DNA from: Chloroflexota bacterium
GTDB lineage: Bacteria; Chloroflexota; Dehalococcoidia; DSGV01
Reading direction: 5' to 3'
Assembly: GCA_021787985.1 (NCBI GenBank)
Contig: JAJYLG010000024.1
Span: 1 to 41,182 of the forward strand
Length of the DNA: 41,182 bases
Position 1 is the stretch's first letter; each line of letters opens with the position of its first letter. A model generated the notes under the pieces. It did no database searches, was not told the DNA's origin, and saw nothing but the letters and a program-made list of their open reading frames with translations. Of this stretch, positions 14,003 to 22,020 are shown piece by piece. A program made the translations under genes and the position numbers.

Positions 14003-14630
14003 CATCGTCGCCGGTCATGGCGTCGACGCCCAGGTCGCGCGCGCGCTCGGCGTTCGCGCGGCCGTTGAGCGTCCAGGCGACCACCGGAAGGCCCGCATCA
14101 TGCAAGCGGTCGACCAGCTCGGTGGTCAGCAGACGGTGCCAGGCCGAGACGCCGTGGCCGGCGATGCCAGCGCGGAGGCGCTCGAAGAACGTCGTCACGT
14201 GTTCCGGCCGGCCGAGCGAGTGGAACATGCGGACGCCCGGGACCTGCTCGTGCACGGCATCCACCAGGTCCCACTCCTGGCCGCAAACGAGGGAGCGTTC
14301 CGCGATTCCGAGCTCGCGGATCCTGCGCGCGAGGGTGCGCGGCAAGCGCCGGGCGGGGCCCTTCAGGTCGAGCAGGAGGACGTGGTCCGCGCTGGTCTCA
14401 ACGACGTCGGCCAGCTCGAACTCGTGTGGGAGCCAGTGCAGCCGCTTGCGCGAATAGGTGAGCGGCAGTGGCCCGAGGCGCGGATCGTGACGGCAGACGA
14501 CGCGGCGCCCGCTGGCCCAGACGTCCACCTCCAGCCAGTCGGTGCCGCCGGCGATCGCGCGTTCGAGGTGTCCCGCGCTGTTGCCGCCGCAATGGGCCAC
14601 GACGAGTGGGGGTCCGGCATTCTTGCTCAC
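13947..14630 (-). CDS. Short glycerophosphodiester phosphodiesterase-like protein
   Basis: A 227-residue TIM-barrel protein of the GDPD family. It has VVAHCGGN (catalytic His near residue 13), then TDWLEVDVWASGRRVVCRHD, carrying the metal-binding Glu and Asp and the second catalytic His. Further on LLLDLKG supplies another conserved Asp, and PVVAWTLN near the C-terminus is the family end motif. The classical HRG is HCG here and the PEN-T segment is replaced, so the first loop is unusual; activity toward glycerophosphodiesters is likely but not certain. The GTG at 14628-14630 lacks a clear ribosome site. It is short by 10-20 residues against most relatives. Its 3' end overlaps tupC convergently by 56 nt. 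Confidence 0.8.
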   Translation of the reverse strand: MSKNAGPPLVVAHCGGNSAGHLERAIAGGTDWLEVDVWASGRRVVCRHDPRLGPLPLTYSRKRLHWLPHEFELADVVETSADHVLLLDLKGPARRLPRTLARRIRELGIAERSLVCGQEWDLVDAVHEQVPGVRMFHSLGRPEHVTTFFERLRAGIAGHGVSAWHRLLTTELVDRLHDAGLPVVAWTLNGRANAERARDLGVDAMTGDDVSLLRSVALGLPEPALPG

Positions 14631-14662
14631 ATTGATAGCGTAGCGGATGATCAGTCCTCGCG

Positions 14663-14690
14663 GAGCCTGCCCCCGCGGAGCGGCGGGGGG
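14663..14690 (+). repeat. Dispersed GC-rich palindrome, copy 3
   Basis: GCCCCCGC (14669-14676), six bases, then GCGGGGG (14683-14689), preceded by CGCGGAGCCT. It is closely related to the copies at 2631-2655 and 24231-24253. It lies in the divergent region between the phosphodiesterase and GltD-like genes; no clear promoter hexamers were seen there. Confidence 0.55.
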
Positions 14691-14847
14691 CGGGGGTTGG
14701 CGCACCGTGCCGCCGCTGTGACAGGGGTCGCCGCGCGCGTTGCCGCCCCTGCATGGGCGGCGTACGATCGAGGCAGTGGCAATGCCGCTACGCCGCAAAC
14801 ATACTTTCCGCAGCGTGTAACCTGCGCGCGGATGATAGGAGCCTGGA

Positions 14848-16317
14848 ATGTCGGAGGAAGGCGGCACCACCGCTCCCCCGGCGATCGACCGCAAAGTGCG
14901 GTTGAAAGTCCCCGCGCAACACGTCCCGAAACAACCCCCGGAGGTCCGCGTCCACAACTGGGAAGAGACCTACCAGGGGTTCGACCTTGAGACGGCCCGT
15001 ATCGAGGCCTACCGGTGCATCCAATGCCCGGCGGCGCCGTGCCAGAAGGCATGCCCGGTGCACAATGACATCCCGGGCGCGTTCAACCTGCTCGAGCAGG
15101 GCGATGCCGTCGGGGCAGCGAACGTGTTCCGGCAGACGAGCAACCTGCCGGAGGTCTGCGGGCGCATCTGCCCGCAAGAGAAGCTGTGCGAAGGGGACTG
15201 CGTCGTCGGCAAGCACAACATCCCCGTTCAGATCGGCAAGCTTGAGGCGTTCTGCAGCGACTACCAGCGACGCACCGAGGGGCTGCCGGTGCCGGTCGTC
15301 GCGGAGCGGACCGGCCGACGCGTCGCGGTGGTCGGCGCCGGGCCAGCGGGCCTCGCGGTGGCTGAGCTCACCGCCGCGCAGGGTCACGACGTCACCGTGT
15401 TCGATGCCTGGCCCTACCCCGGCGGGCTGCTCACGTACGGCATCCCGAACTTCAAGCTGAGCAAGCGGATCGTGCGCGAGAAGATGGCTCAGCTCGAGGC
15501 GCTCGACATCCGGTTCGTGACGAACACGGTTGTGGGGCGCGATGTGAGGGTCCGCCAGCTCCTGGACGACCAGGGCTTCGATGTCGTCTTCGTGGGCGTT
15601 GGCGCGACGAAGGGCGGCCGCATGCGGATCCCGGGCGAGGATCTTCCCAAGGTTCACCAGGCGACGGACTTCCTCGTGCGGGCGAACGCCCCGCAGGACC
15701 TGCTGCCGCCCGGATACCATGAGCGGCCGTGGGTGGGTGACCGCTGCATCGTCATCGGCGGGGGCGACACGGCGATGGACTGCGTGCGCAGCGCCCGGCG
15801 GCTGGGCGCGGGGCAGGTGGCGTGCGTTTATCGGCGCACGGAGGCCGAGATGCGTTGCCGCGAGGAGGAGCGCCGCCACGCCGTGGAAGAGGGCGTGCAG
15901 TTTCGCTACCTGGTGCAACCGCTCGAGTTCCTCGCCGACGCGTCGGGCAAGCTCGTCGGCGTGCGCTGCCAGGAGATGCGGCTCACCGAGGCGGACGAAT
16001 CCGGCCGCCGGCGGCCGGAGCCGATTCCCGGCCACGTTTTCGACCTGGCGTGCGACTCGGCGGTCGTGGCTGTCGGCTACTCACCGGACGACGAGTGGCA
16101 GCGGGACTCCGACCAGATCGAGACGGACCGCAGCGGCCTCGTGGTCATCGACCGCAGGACGGGCCGGACGAGCGACCCACGGGTGTTCGCGGGCGGCGAC
16201 ATCGTGAACGGCGCCGATCTGGTGGTGACGGCGATGGCCGATGGCCGCCGAGCGGCGGCAGCGATCAACGAGTACCTCTCGCAGCTCGGCTGCAAGGGAG
16301 CTCGCCCGGGTTCATAA
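14848..16317 (+). CDS. GltD-like NADPH-dependent flavoprotein oxidoreductase
   Basis: A 489-residue protein with the layout of the glutamate synthase small subunit. The N-terminal Fe-S domain has CIQCPAAPCQKACPVHNDIP (about 57-76) and VCGRICPQEKLCEGDCV, the two cysteine clusters that bind 4Fe-4S. The FAD-binding Rossmann motif is VAVVGAGPAGLAVAELTAAQ, and the NAD(P)H motif is CIVIGGGDTAMDCVRSARRL. The C-terminal FAD contact is VFAGGDIVNGADLVVTAM. It moves electrons from NADPH to a partner. No large glutamate synthase subunit is nearby, so the partner is unknown; related proteins serve as NfnB-like or dihydropyrimidine dehydrogenase modules. ATG 14848 has AGGAG seven bases upstream. Transcribed alone. 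Confidence 0.9.
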   Translation: MSEEGGTTAPPAIDRKVRLKVPAQHVPKQPPEVRVHNWEETYQGFDLETARIEAYRCIQCPAAPCQKACPVHNDIPGAFNLLEQGDAVGAANVFRQTSNLPEVCGRICPQEKLCEGDCVVGKHNIPVQIGKLEAFCSDYQRRTEGLPVPVVAERTGRRVAVVGAGPAGLAVAELTAAQGHDVTVFDAWPYPGGLLTYGIPNFKLSKRIVREKMAQLEALDIRFVTNTVVGRDVRVRQLLDDQGFDVVFVGVGATKGGRMRIPGEDLPKVHQATDFLVRANAPQDLLPPGYHERPWVGDRCIVIGGGDTAMDCVRSARRLGAGQVACVYRRTEAEMRCREEERRHAVEEGVQFRYLVQPLEFLADASGKLVGVRCQEMRLTEADESGRRRPEPIPGHVFDLACDSAVVAVGYSPDDEWQRDSDQIETDRSGLVVIDRRTGRTSDPRVFAGGDIVNGADLVVTAMADGRRAAAAINEYLSQLGCKGARPGS

Positions 16318-16715
16318 GAGAGGGCCTCGCGCTTGCTCTGGGAGCCAGGCTGGCTGTCGCTGTCGGCTCCGGCTGGGGTCCGGGTAGCGCCGCAGGCGCG
16401 CTCAACGCCGCCGTTCTGAACGGGTTCATCGGGGCGTTGCGGATCGTCGGCTTGACCAACAGCCAGATCGGCATCTCCTCGGTCAGATGGATCTGGCAAC
16501 CCATCATGGGCAGCCACCAGCACGATTGGCCGTACCAGCCTCTGTGGAACCCGAAAGACAGCCCGGTGGACCTCGACGGTGCGTGGTGCCCGCCCTTCAT
16601 CGTTGATCAGTACGGAGACTCGCTCAGACTGCTGGCCGATGACGGGACCGGCCGTTTGCTCGGCGAGCCGGACGCGTACACGGGATGGTCGAGTCCCGCA
16701 AGCCCGTGCCAGTAG
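16318..16715 (+). other. Gene-poor stretch with an orphan coding-like frame (possible remnant)
   Basis: Between the GltD-like stop and the lipoprotein gene (16318-16791) there is no gene with a convincing start. One frame stays open to a TAG at 16713-16715 and reads like protein: a hydrophobic first part, then IWQPIMGSHQHDWPYQPLW and DGAWCPPFIVDQYGDSLRLL. Third-position GC is raised, but less than in neighbours. The frame has no ATG or GTG at a sensible place and no ribosome site, so it may be the tail of a broken gene or begin at a rare codon. I do not recognise it. Confidence 0.3.
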
Positions 16716-16791
16716 ACGCGGGCCGACCGCGTGGCTGGCTTCCGTCCTTCCCGAGAAGGACCGCCAGGCCCTGGGGGAAAGGGAGCGAGTG

Positions 16792-17607
16792 ATGCCTCGA
16801 CTGACAGCGCAGACCCGAGGCGTCGCGTGCGGCGCCGTGCTCGTCGCCGCGAGCGCCCTCGCCGCCGCCTGCGCGGGCGCGAACCAGCGGGCCCAGCGCG
16901 CGGCGGCTTCGCCGAGCCCGGGGACCACGGCGACGGCCAGCCCGGTGGCAGGGGCCTGGCGCCAGCGCAACGGCTGCTCCGTCCCGACAGAGTTCGTGCC
17001 GCCGGGCACGCACGTCACGTCGTGCGTGCGGCTGCGAGGCAGCAGCGGGTTCGCGTTCGGCACCTCTCCGGCGGCCGGCAACCCCGCGGGGCTCGTGGCA
17101 GTGGTCGTAGGCAGTCAGATAGCGGTGCTCTGCCCCGCGCCGCCGGACACCGGGGCGAGAACCCAGGAGTGGGGGAGCTTCGAATGTGACTGGGCACGCA
17201 CGCGGGACGTCGGCGCAATCCGGCGCGACCCGGGTGTGCGGTTCCGATTCCCGCTCGGGGGCGACGTGTGGGTCGCCGCGGCCACGAGGACTCGGGTCGT
17301 CTTCACCGTGGACGGCGGCCGCCTGCTGAGTTGGGCGTGGCAGGCCCCGACGGGCTGGTATTTCACCGGCTTCGCGTCCCCGGGGGAGTGGGCGGGCTAT
17401 CAGACGGCGAGCTGGCAGTCGGCGGACTATCTCCCGACCGGCAAGGCCTGCGCCTTCCTGCAGCGGGTGGGTCCCTTCGCAGGCCCGCACCCTGCACCCC
17501 GCTCGGGGGAAGACGAGGCGACGAAGCTCTTCCTGCAATGGCCCACGTCCTGGGGGTTCTGCCTCGGAATGAACGGGATTCGTACCAGGGACTGCCCGGA
17601 TCGCTGA
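16792..17607 (+). CDS. Secreted lipoprotein of unknown function
   Basis: A 271-residue exported protein. The N-terminus MPRLTAQTRGVACG begins a signal peptide ending in ALAAAC, a plausible though non-ideal lipobox (Ala instead of Leu at -3). A low-complexity Ala/Ser/Pro/Thr linker follows (about 28-60), then a domain rich in Trp, Gly and Cys with at least seven cysteines, suggesting disulfides outside the membrane. No enzyme motif is visible and I do not recognise the family. ATG 16792 (GTG 16789 just before it is possible) follows GGGAGCGAG. It is alone, with a strong RNA hairpin just downstream. Confidence 0.6.
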   Translation: MPRLTAQTRGVACGAVLVAASALAAACAGANQRAQRAAASPSPGTTATASPVAGAWRQRNGCSVPTEFVPPGTHVTSCVRLRGSSGFAFGTSPAAGNPAGLVAVVVGSQIAVLCPAPPDTGARTQEWGSFECDWARTRDVGAIRRDPGVRFRFPLGGDVWVAAATRTRVVFTVDGGRLLSWAWQAPTGWYFTGFASPGEWAGYQTASWQSADYLPTGKACAFLQRVGPFAGPHPAPRSGEDEATKLFLQWPTSWGFCLGMNGIRTRDCPDR

Positions 17608-17622
17608 GCCGCGAGCACGGAG

Positions 17623-17658
17623 CCCACGGGCCCGTCCGCGAGGACGGCAGGCCGTGGG
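17623..17658 (+). terminator. Two-part RNA hairpin with GCGA tetraloop
   Basis: CCCACGG (17623-17629) pairs with CCGTGGG (17652-17658), and inside it CCGTCC (17632-17637) pairs with GGACGG (17642-17647) around a GCGA loop of GNRA type. It starts 16 nt after the lipoprotein stop. There is no T-run, so a Rho-independent role is plausible but not proven. Confidence 0.45.
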
Positions 17659-17897
17659 CGCGCGACAAGCGATATGAGGGCGCCTGACGCTCGCTGCCAG
17701 CAGAGACACGGACGCGGGCGACCATCTGGCCGCCGTACCGCGACCGCGGCGACGCCGCCGGCTGGCTAGCCGCGGCGCGCTGTATCCATTGCACGTGTGG
17801 CTCCCTCGCCCGGCGCGAGCCGCTGCGCCGATAGAATGGTGGAGGCGTGCCCGGCGGCTTGGGGCGCATCACCAGGAGAGGGAGCAGGACGCGTTCG

Positions 17898-18362
17898 ATG
17901 GCAGAGATCATCCAGGTGGGGCAGGAAGCCCCTGACTTCACGCTGCGCGACGAGCAGAATCAGGAGGTCACGCTCAGCAAGCTGCGCGGTCAGCCCGTGG
18001 TGCTGGTCTTCTACCCGCTCGACTTCTCGCCCGTCTGCGAGAGCGAAATGTGCACGATCCGGGACGATTGGAGCGAGTTCGTGGCGGCGGGCGCGCGGGT
18101 GCTGGCCATCTCGCGGGATAGCGTGTGGACGCACAAGGCGTGGAAGGAGCAGAGGGGCCTCAAGCACACGCTGCTGGCCGACATGAAGGGCGACGTCGCG
18201 CGGGCGTACGGAGCGTGGAACGAGCAGCTCGGGCTGGCGGAACGGCTGGCGGTGGTGATCGATGGCGGAGGGAGGGCGCGGTACCTGGTGCGGAGCGAGC
18301 TCCGCACCCCGCGCGACTTCAACGCGGTGCTGGAGGCCGTCAGGGCCGCGGCGCAGGCGTGA
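17898..18362 (+). CDS. Peroxiredoxin (AhpE/BCP type)
   Basis: A 154-residue thiol peroxidase reducing hydrogen peroxide and organic hydroperoxides. It begins with GQEAPDFTLRDEQNQEVTLS, and the peroxidatic site is FYPLDFSPVCESEMC with Cys47 as the attacking residue; Cys52, five residues on, is a candidate resolving cysteine as in some BCP-type proteins. The conserved Arg sits in RSELRTPRDF near the C-terminus. It lacks a signal peptide and is cytoplasmic. I chose ATG 17898, where similarity begins and a GGAG-rich stretch precedes it. A TAGAAT element at 17832-17837 could be its -10, but no -35 is visible. Confidence 0.92.
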   Translation: MAEIIQVGQEAPDFTLRDEQNQEVTLSKLRGQPVVLVFYPLDFSPVCESEMCTIRDDWSEFVAAGARVLAISRDSVWTHKAWKEQRGLKHTLLADMKGDVARAYGAWNEQLGLAERLAVVIDGGGRARYLVRSELRTPRDFNAVLEAVRAAAQA

Positions 18363-18518
18363 CCGAACGCACGCCTCCGCCGATTTGTCGAGTCGGGTTC
18401 AGTCCTTTGGGCCGAGACGCGGGGCACGGAACGTGCGATGATTATGACGCAGGCCCGTCCGTACGGTAACAGGCTGGCGAGGGAGCCGGGGGGGTTGCGG
18501 ACGGAGGAAGGGGCAGGG

Positions 18519-18752
18519 ATGTTTGCGGTGAGTGATAAGGTGCTGATCACGGCGCGAGCCGGGGACCGGCTCGGCGGCCTGACGGCGACAGTGGTAGAGA
18601 TCGTTCAGACGGAGTCGGGCGTGGAGTTGTACGAGGTGCGGCTGGAGGACCAGACCCGCGGCACGCAGTACGTGATGCGTGACGCCGAGTTGCTCCGCCT
18701 CGAAGACCTGGCGGAGCGCGCGGTCGGGTCCGAGGAGCCGGTGCCGGCCTGA
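18519..18752 (+). CDS. Small protein with beta-barrel-like sequence, unknown function
   Basis: A 77-residue acidic protein starting at ATG 18519, with GGAGGAAGGGG upstream. Alternating hydrophobic and polar residues (KVLITARAGD, LTATVVEIVQ, ELYEVRLED) suggest a small beta barrel of the SH3 or KOW kind, followed by a short acidic helix. There are no cysteines or catalytic motifs. I do not recognise a family. It is not in an operon: the peroxiredoxin stop is about 155 bp upstream and a convergent gene with a terminator lies downstream. The good ribosome site and codon bias support a real gene. Confidence 0.6.
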   Translation: MFAVSDKVLITARAGDRLGGLTATVVEIVQTESGVELYEVRLEDQTRGTQYVMRDAELLRLEDLAERAVGSEEPVPA

Positions 18753-18777
18753 CTTTGTGGGCGGCAGTGAGAGCGAC

Positions 18778-18800
18778 GAGGCGGGCCCAGTGCCCGCCTC
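18778..18800. terminator. Bidirectional terminator-like hairpin
   Basis: GAGGCGGGC (18778-18786), loop CCAGT, GCCCGCCTC (18792-18800): a perfect 9-bp stem between the convergent stops at 18752 and 18826. Placement suggests it ends both transcripts. Confidence 0.6.
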
Positions 18801-18825
18801 TCTCGTTGCCGCCGCCTCGTGCCGC

Positions 18826-20373
18826 TCAGGCCCGGGTGATCGCGGTGCAGGGCACACCGCGCACGGCGATCTCCGGCGCGTGGGTGATCTCGTCCGCCGC
18901 CCAGACCAGCACCGGTCGTGGGTTCGGCCCGATCCCCAGCACGGACTGCAGGACACGCAGCAGGTTGTCGTTCACGCGGAGCGCGTTGGCTTGCAGCGGC
19001 TCGGCCAGGCGGCCGCCGCGGATCACGAACGAGTCGCCCACCACCGTGCAGGTGAAGTCGGCCGCGCGCAGGCCGTTGACCGGGTAGGTGTACCAGATGC
19101 GGCCGATGTACAGCCCATCGCCCACGCGCCGCAGCAGCTCGTCGCGCGGGACGGGCCGCGAGCTGCTGACGATGAAGTTCGTCGCCGCGACGCCCGCCTG
19201 GCGGTCGTGACGCCGCCCTCCGCCCGTGCCGAAGCGGAACCCGTTCCGCGGCAGCAGGGCCAGCGGGTGCTTCGCCAGGTCGGGGCCGAGCCGCTCGGCG
19301 GCGTCCGGCGCGTGGCGCAGCCGCTCCGCCTCATACCAGTTGCAGAGGAACGCGCAGACGCGTCCGTCCTTGATGAGCTCGGTGCGGCCGGTTGGCAAGC
19401 CCTCGCAGGTGATGCCCTTGGAGCCGGGGTAGCCGGGCATGGCGCCGTCGTCGACAACCTGCAGCTCGCTCACGCCCACTTGCTGCCCGAGCTTGCCGTT
19501 GAAGGGCGAGCTGCGGGCGTACACGGTGCCGGCGCTGAGGCTGGGCGCCAGCAGGTAGGTGCAGAGGTCGGCCACGGCCTGCGGCCCGAACACCACGTCG
19601 TGCTCGCCCGACGGCACGCGCACACCGCCCATCGCGTCCACGGAGGCGGCCGCCGCATCACGGCCGGCCGTGCCGTGAAACTCGGCCAGCCGCGTCGTCG
19701 CGCTCCAGCCGCTGCCCTTCGCCTCGTCGCGCTCCACCATGGCCGTGGCGAACGCCATCAGCACGGCTGACTCGTCGGCCTGAGGCTCGGGCATCGCCGT
19801 GCTGGCAACGGCCATTCGCTCCTGAAGCACGGTCACGTCTCCGCCGGTGATGAGGCGCAACGCGGCGGCGCGGGCCGGGTCGTCGCCGATGCCGAGACGC
19901 TCGTCCTGGCGGAAGGCGCGCAGTGCCGCCTCGAGGACCTGCCAGCCGGCGCCGACCAGGTCCTCGTTGCCGAGCTCCATCAGCGCTGGATCGTGGTAGT
20001 GGCGCAGGGTGCGTTCGCCGGCCGTGGGCCGCGGGAGCGAGCGGAAGTCGGGGTCGGCCACGGCGGCGCGCCGGGCGCGATCGATCGCCACCCGGATGCC
20101 GTCGTCGGACAGGTCGGCGGTCTCGCTGCCGAACCCGACGCGCGGTGGTCCGCCGGCGGGGTCGCGGAGCACGAGGGTGATGCCGATTCCGTGGCCGGAG
20201 GAGCTCTTGGGCTCCTCGACCCCGTTGCAGGGGATGGCACTGGTGAAGTTGAGCCGCGCGTTGAGCAGGTTGTTCCAGCTCGCGAACGTCTCGGCCTCGA
20301 CAATGTCGGACTCGGCAGAGGCGGCGATGAGGGCGCGGCGGACAGCGGCGGCGAGATCGTCGACGGTCGGCAT
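18826..20373 (-). CDS. TldE/PmbA-like metallopeptidase-family protein
   Basis: A 515-residue protein of the TldD/TldE (modulator of DNA gyrase, PmbA) family. TldD and TldE form a heterodimeric protease that matures ribosomally made peptides and degrades unfolded peptides; only TldD carries HExxxH. Here that motif is absent, so this is the TldE-like half. Family stretches include VVFGPQAVADLCTYLLAPSL and NGKLGQQVGVSELQVVDDG, then VVGDSFVIRGGRLAEPL. The C-terminal region also has NFIVSSSRPVPRDELLRRVG. ATG 20371-20373 has GGGAGGGG upstream. The TldD-like partner lies 1.6 kb away on the same strand (22017-23585), interrupted by other genes, so they are not in one simple operon. Confidence 0.88.
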   Translation of the reverse strand: MPTVDDLAAAVRRALIAASAESDIVEAETFASWNNLLNARLNFTSAIPCNGVEEPKSSSGHGIGITLVLRDPAGGPPRVGFGSETADLSDDGIRVAIDRARRAAVADPDFRSLPRPTAGERTLRHYHDPALMELGNEDLVGAGWQVLEAALRAFRQDERLGIGDDPARAAALRLITGGDVTVLQERMAVASTAMPEPQADESAVLMAFATAMVERDEAKGSGWSATTRLAEFHGTAGRDAAAASVDAMGGVRVPSGEHDVVFGPQAVADLCTYLLAPSLSAGTVYARSSPFNGKLGQQVGVSELQVVDDGAMPGYPGSKGITCEGLPTGRTELIKDGRVCAFLCNWYEAERLRHAPDAAERLGPDLAKHPLALLPRNGFRFGTGGGRRHDRQAGVAATNFIVSSSRPVPRDELLRRVGDGLYIGRIWYTYPVNGLRAADFTCTVVGDSFVIRGGRLAEPLQANALRVNDNLLRVLQSVLGIGPNPRPVLVWAADEITHAPEIAVRGVPCTAITRA

Positions 20374-20472
20374 GACCCCTCCCGTAGGCGCAACCCATGA
20401 TACCGGCAGCGCGGACGGGTTGTCCGCCGCGAACCCGCGGCCGTACGCTGCGGTCGGGAAGGAGGCCAGCGC

Positions 20473-20922
20473 GTGGAAGATGAGGAGTCTGTGGTTACCG
20501 AGGAGGTCCGTGCCCGGGTCGGCAAGGAGACGGAGCCGCGCGAGTTCGTGCTCGGCTCCGAGTCAGTGATGCAGATCGTTGCGGCCGCGGGTGAGGACCC
20601 GGCGCCATTCGCGGCCGAGGGCGCCGAGGTGCCGCTCTACGCCGCGCTGGCGCTGGACCGCGGTCAGCCGTCCCTCGAGCTGCCGATCCTGATGCCCGCG
20701 TCGCTCCTGAATAGCAACGAGTGGGAGTTCTTCCGCCCGCCGCGCGTCGGCGAGCGGCTCGTCGTGCGAGGGAAGATCGGTGAGGTCCGCGAGCGGTTCG
20801 GCGGTCAGTTCGGGCACTCCGTGATCGTCCGCTTCGAGTACGACTTCCGGACGCCAGACGGGGAGCTGGTGGCGCGATCGGCGCGGGCGCTGACCGAGTA
20901 CGACCCGAAGGGGGGACGCTGA
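20473..20922 (+). CDS. MaoC-like hotdog dehydratase subunit A
   Basis: A 149-residue hotdog-fold protein of the type found in two-part acyl dehydratases (HadA/FAS1-dehydratase-like N-terminal domain). It opens with a helix containing REFVLGSESVMQIVAAAGED, followed by EWEFFRPPRVGERLVVRGK and HSVIVRFEYDFRTPDGELVA, the beta-sheet core. Such subunits form a heterodimer with a catalytic partner and hydrate or dehydrate acyl-CoA or acyl-ACP. Start GTG 20473 has AAGGAGG eight bases upstream. Its TGA overlaps the ATG of subunit B by one base, so the two are coupled. The substrate is unknown; it may lie in beta-oxidation or degradation of an unusual acid. Confidence 0.78.
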   Translation: MEDEESVVTEEVRARVGKETEPREFVLGSESVMQIVAAAGEDPAPFAAEGAEVPLYAALALDRGQPSLELPILMPASLLNSNEWEFFRPPRVGERLVVRGKIGEVRERFGGQFGHSVIVRFEYDFRTPDGELVARSARALTEYDPKGGR

Positions 20923-21344
20923 TGCCGCGCTGGGAGGACCTTCGCGAGGGGATGGAGCTTCCACCGTTGGAGAAGACACCGACGTCTGACACGGCGCGGG
21001 CCTACTTCGGCTCCTGGCGCGTCGGCATGCCCGCCTTCTTCGACCGCGAGGCGGCGCGCCGACAGGGGCTTCCCGACACCATTGTCCCTGGCCCGCTGAA
21101 GCTGTCGTTCATGGCGCAGATGGTCCAGCGCTGGGCCGGACCGGGCGCGTTCGTGCGTTCGGGCCGCGCCGCGCACCGCCGCCCGGACTTCGCCGGCCGG
21201 ACGATGCGGGTGCGCGGCACCGTGGCGCGCGTCTATCAGCAGGACGATCGCCATCTCGCCGACGTGGAGCTCTGGATCGAGAACGCGGAGGGCGAGCGGA
21301 CTTCCACCGGCGCGGTCACCGTGGAGCTCCGGGAGCAGGCGTAG
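20922..21344 (+). CDS. MaoC-like hotdog dehydratase subunit B
   Basis: A 140-residue hotdog protein, the C-terminal-type partner of the preceding gene. DTIVPGPLKLSFMAQMVQRW is the loop and helix that in MaoC-type hydratases follow the catalytic residues, and PDFAGRTMRVRGTVARVY is the core strand pair. The usual Asp and His of R-specific hydratases (D-x4-H) are not clear in the expected place, so catalysis is uncertain. It overlaps subunit A by one base. The last 29 nt overlap the convergent acyltransferase gene. Confidence 0.75.
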   Translation: MPRWEDLREGMELPPLEKTPTSDTARAYFGSWRVGMPAFFDREAARRQGLPDTIVPGPLKLSFMAQMVQRWAGPGAFVRSGRAAHRRPDFAGRTMRVRGTVARVYQQDDRHLADVELWIENAEGERTSTGAVTVELREQA

Positions 21345-22020
21345 CGCCCCGCGGCCCGCGGTAGGCGCCTCGGTAGCGCTCAGGCAGGAGCGCGGCGATC
21401 GCGCACATGATCCGGTCCGTCTCCTCCTCGAACCGCTGGCTTCGCTCAGAGCGCGGCGGCAGCGCCAGGCGCAACGGCGGACCGAACCGCACCACCACCC
21501 GCGGCCGGCGGCCCTGGAAGAAGCGGCGCGGATGGTCGAGCGCCTCGATGCCCCAGGTGGCACAGGGCACGACCGGCGCGCCGCTCAGCGCCGCGAGGTA
21601 GGCGACGCCGGCTCGAGCGCGGTGCAGCGCGTATCCCTCGGAGAGGTCCCCCTCCGGATAGATGCCGATCGTTTCGCCGGAGCGCAGGACGCGCAGCGCC
21701 GCCATCAGCCCTGGCAGGTCGGTGCCGTCACGGCGGACCGGGATGACGCCGCAGCGACGCACAACGCTCGACCAGCCGCGCTTGCGCAGGTGGTCGGCCG
21801 CGACAACGAAGTGGACGCGGCGCGGCACCGCCACGACGATCGGCCACGGGTCCATGCGGTGAATGTGGTTGGAGGCGATGATCACGGGACCGGACCGCGG
21901 CACGTGCTCGTCCCCCTCGATCCGGACACGGAAGAAGGGGTGCAACCCCTGGCGCCACATACGCCGCATACCGGCGTAGAAGCGCGGGTTCATGGGCAGG
22001 GAAGTCGGCCGGGCGGTCAC
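21316..22020 (-). CDS. PlsC-type 1-acyl-glycerol-3-phosphate acyltransferase
   Basis: A 234-residue acyltransferase. The catalytic HX4D box is in SNHIHRMDPW (about 51-60), and the substrate-binding IYPEGDLSEG matches the second block (the usual EGTR is EGDL here). FFRVRIEGDEHVPRSGPVII precedes the first block as in PlsC. It should acylate lysophosphatidic acid in phospholipid synthesis, at the membrane face. Its GTG start (22018-22020) overlaps the TldD stop as GTGA, so it is coupled to tldD, an odd pairing. It overlaps the convergent MaoC-like subunit B at its 3' end by 29 nt. Confidence 0.88.
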   Translation of the reverse strand: MTARPTSLPMNPRFYAGMRRMWRQGLHPFFRVRIEGDEHVPRSGPVIIASNHIHRMDPWPIVVAVPRRVHFVVAADHLRKRGWSSVVRRCGVIPVRRDGTDLPGLMAALRVLRSGETIGIYPEGDLSEGYALHRARAGVAYLAALSGAPVVPCATWGIEALDHPRRFFQGRRPRVVVRFGPPLRLALPPRSERSQRFEEETDRIMCAIAALLPERYRGAYRGPRGATPAPGAPR

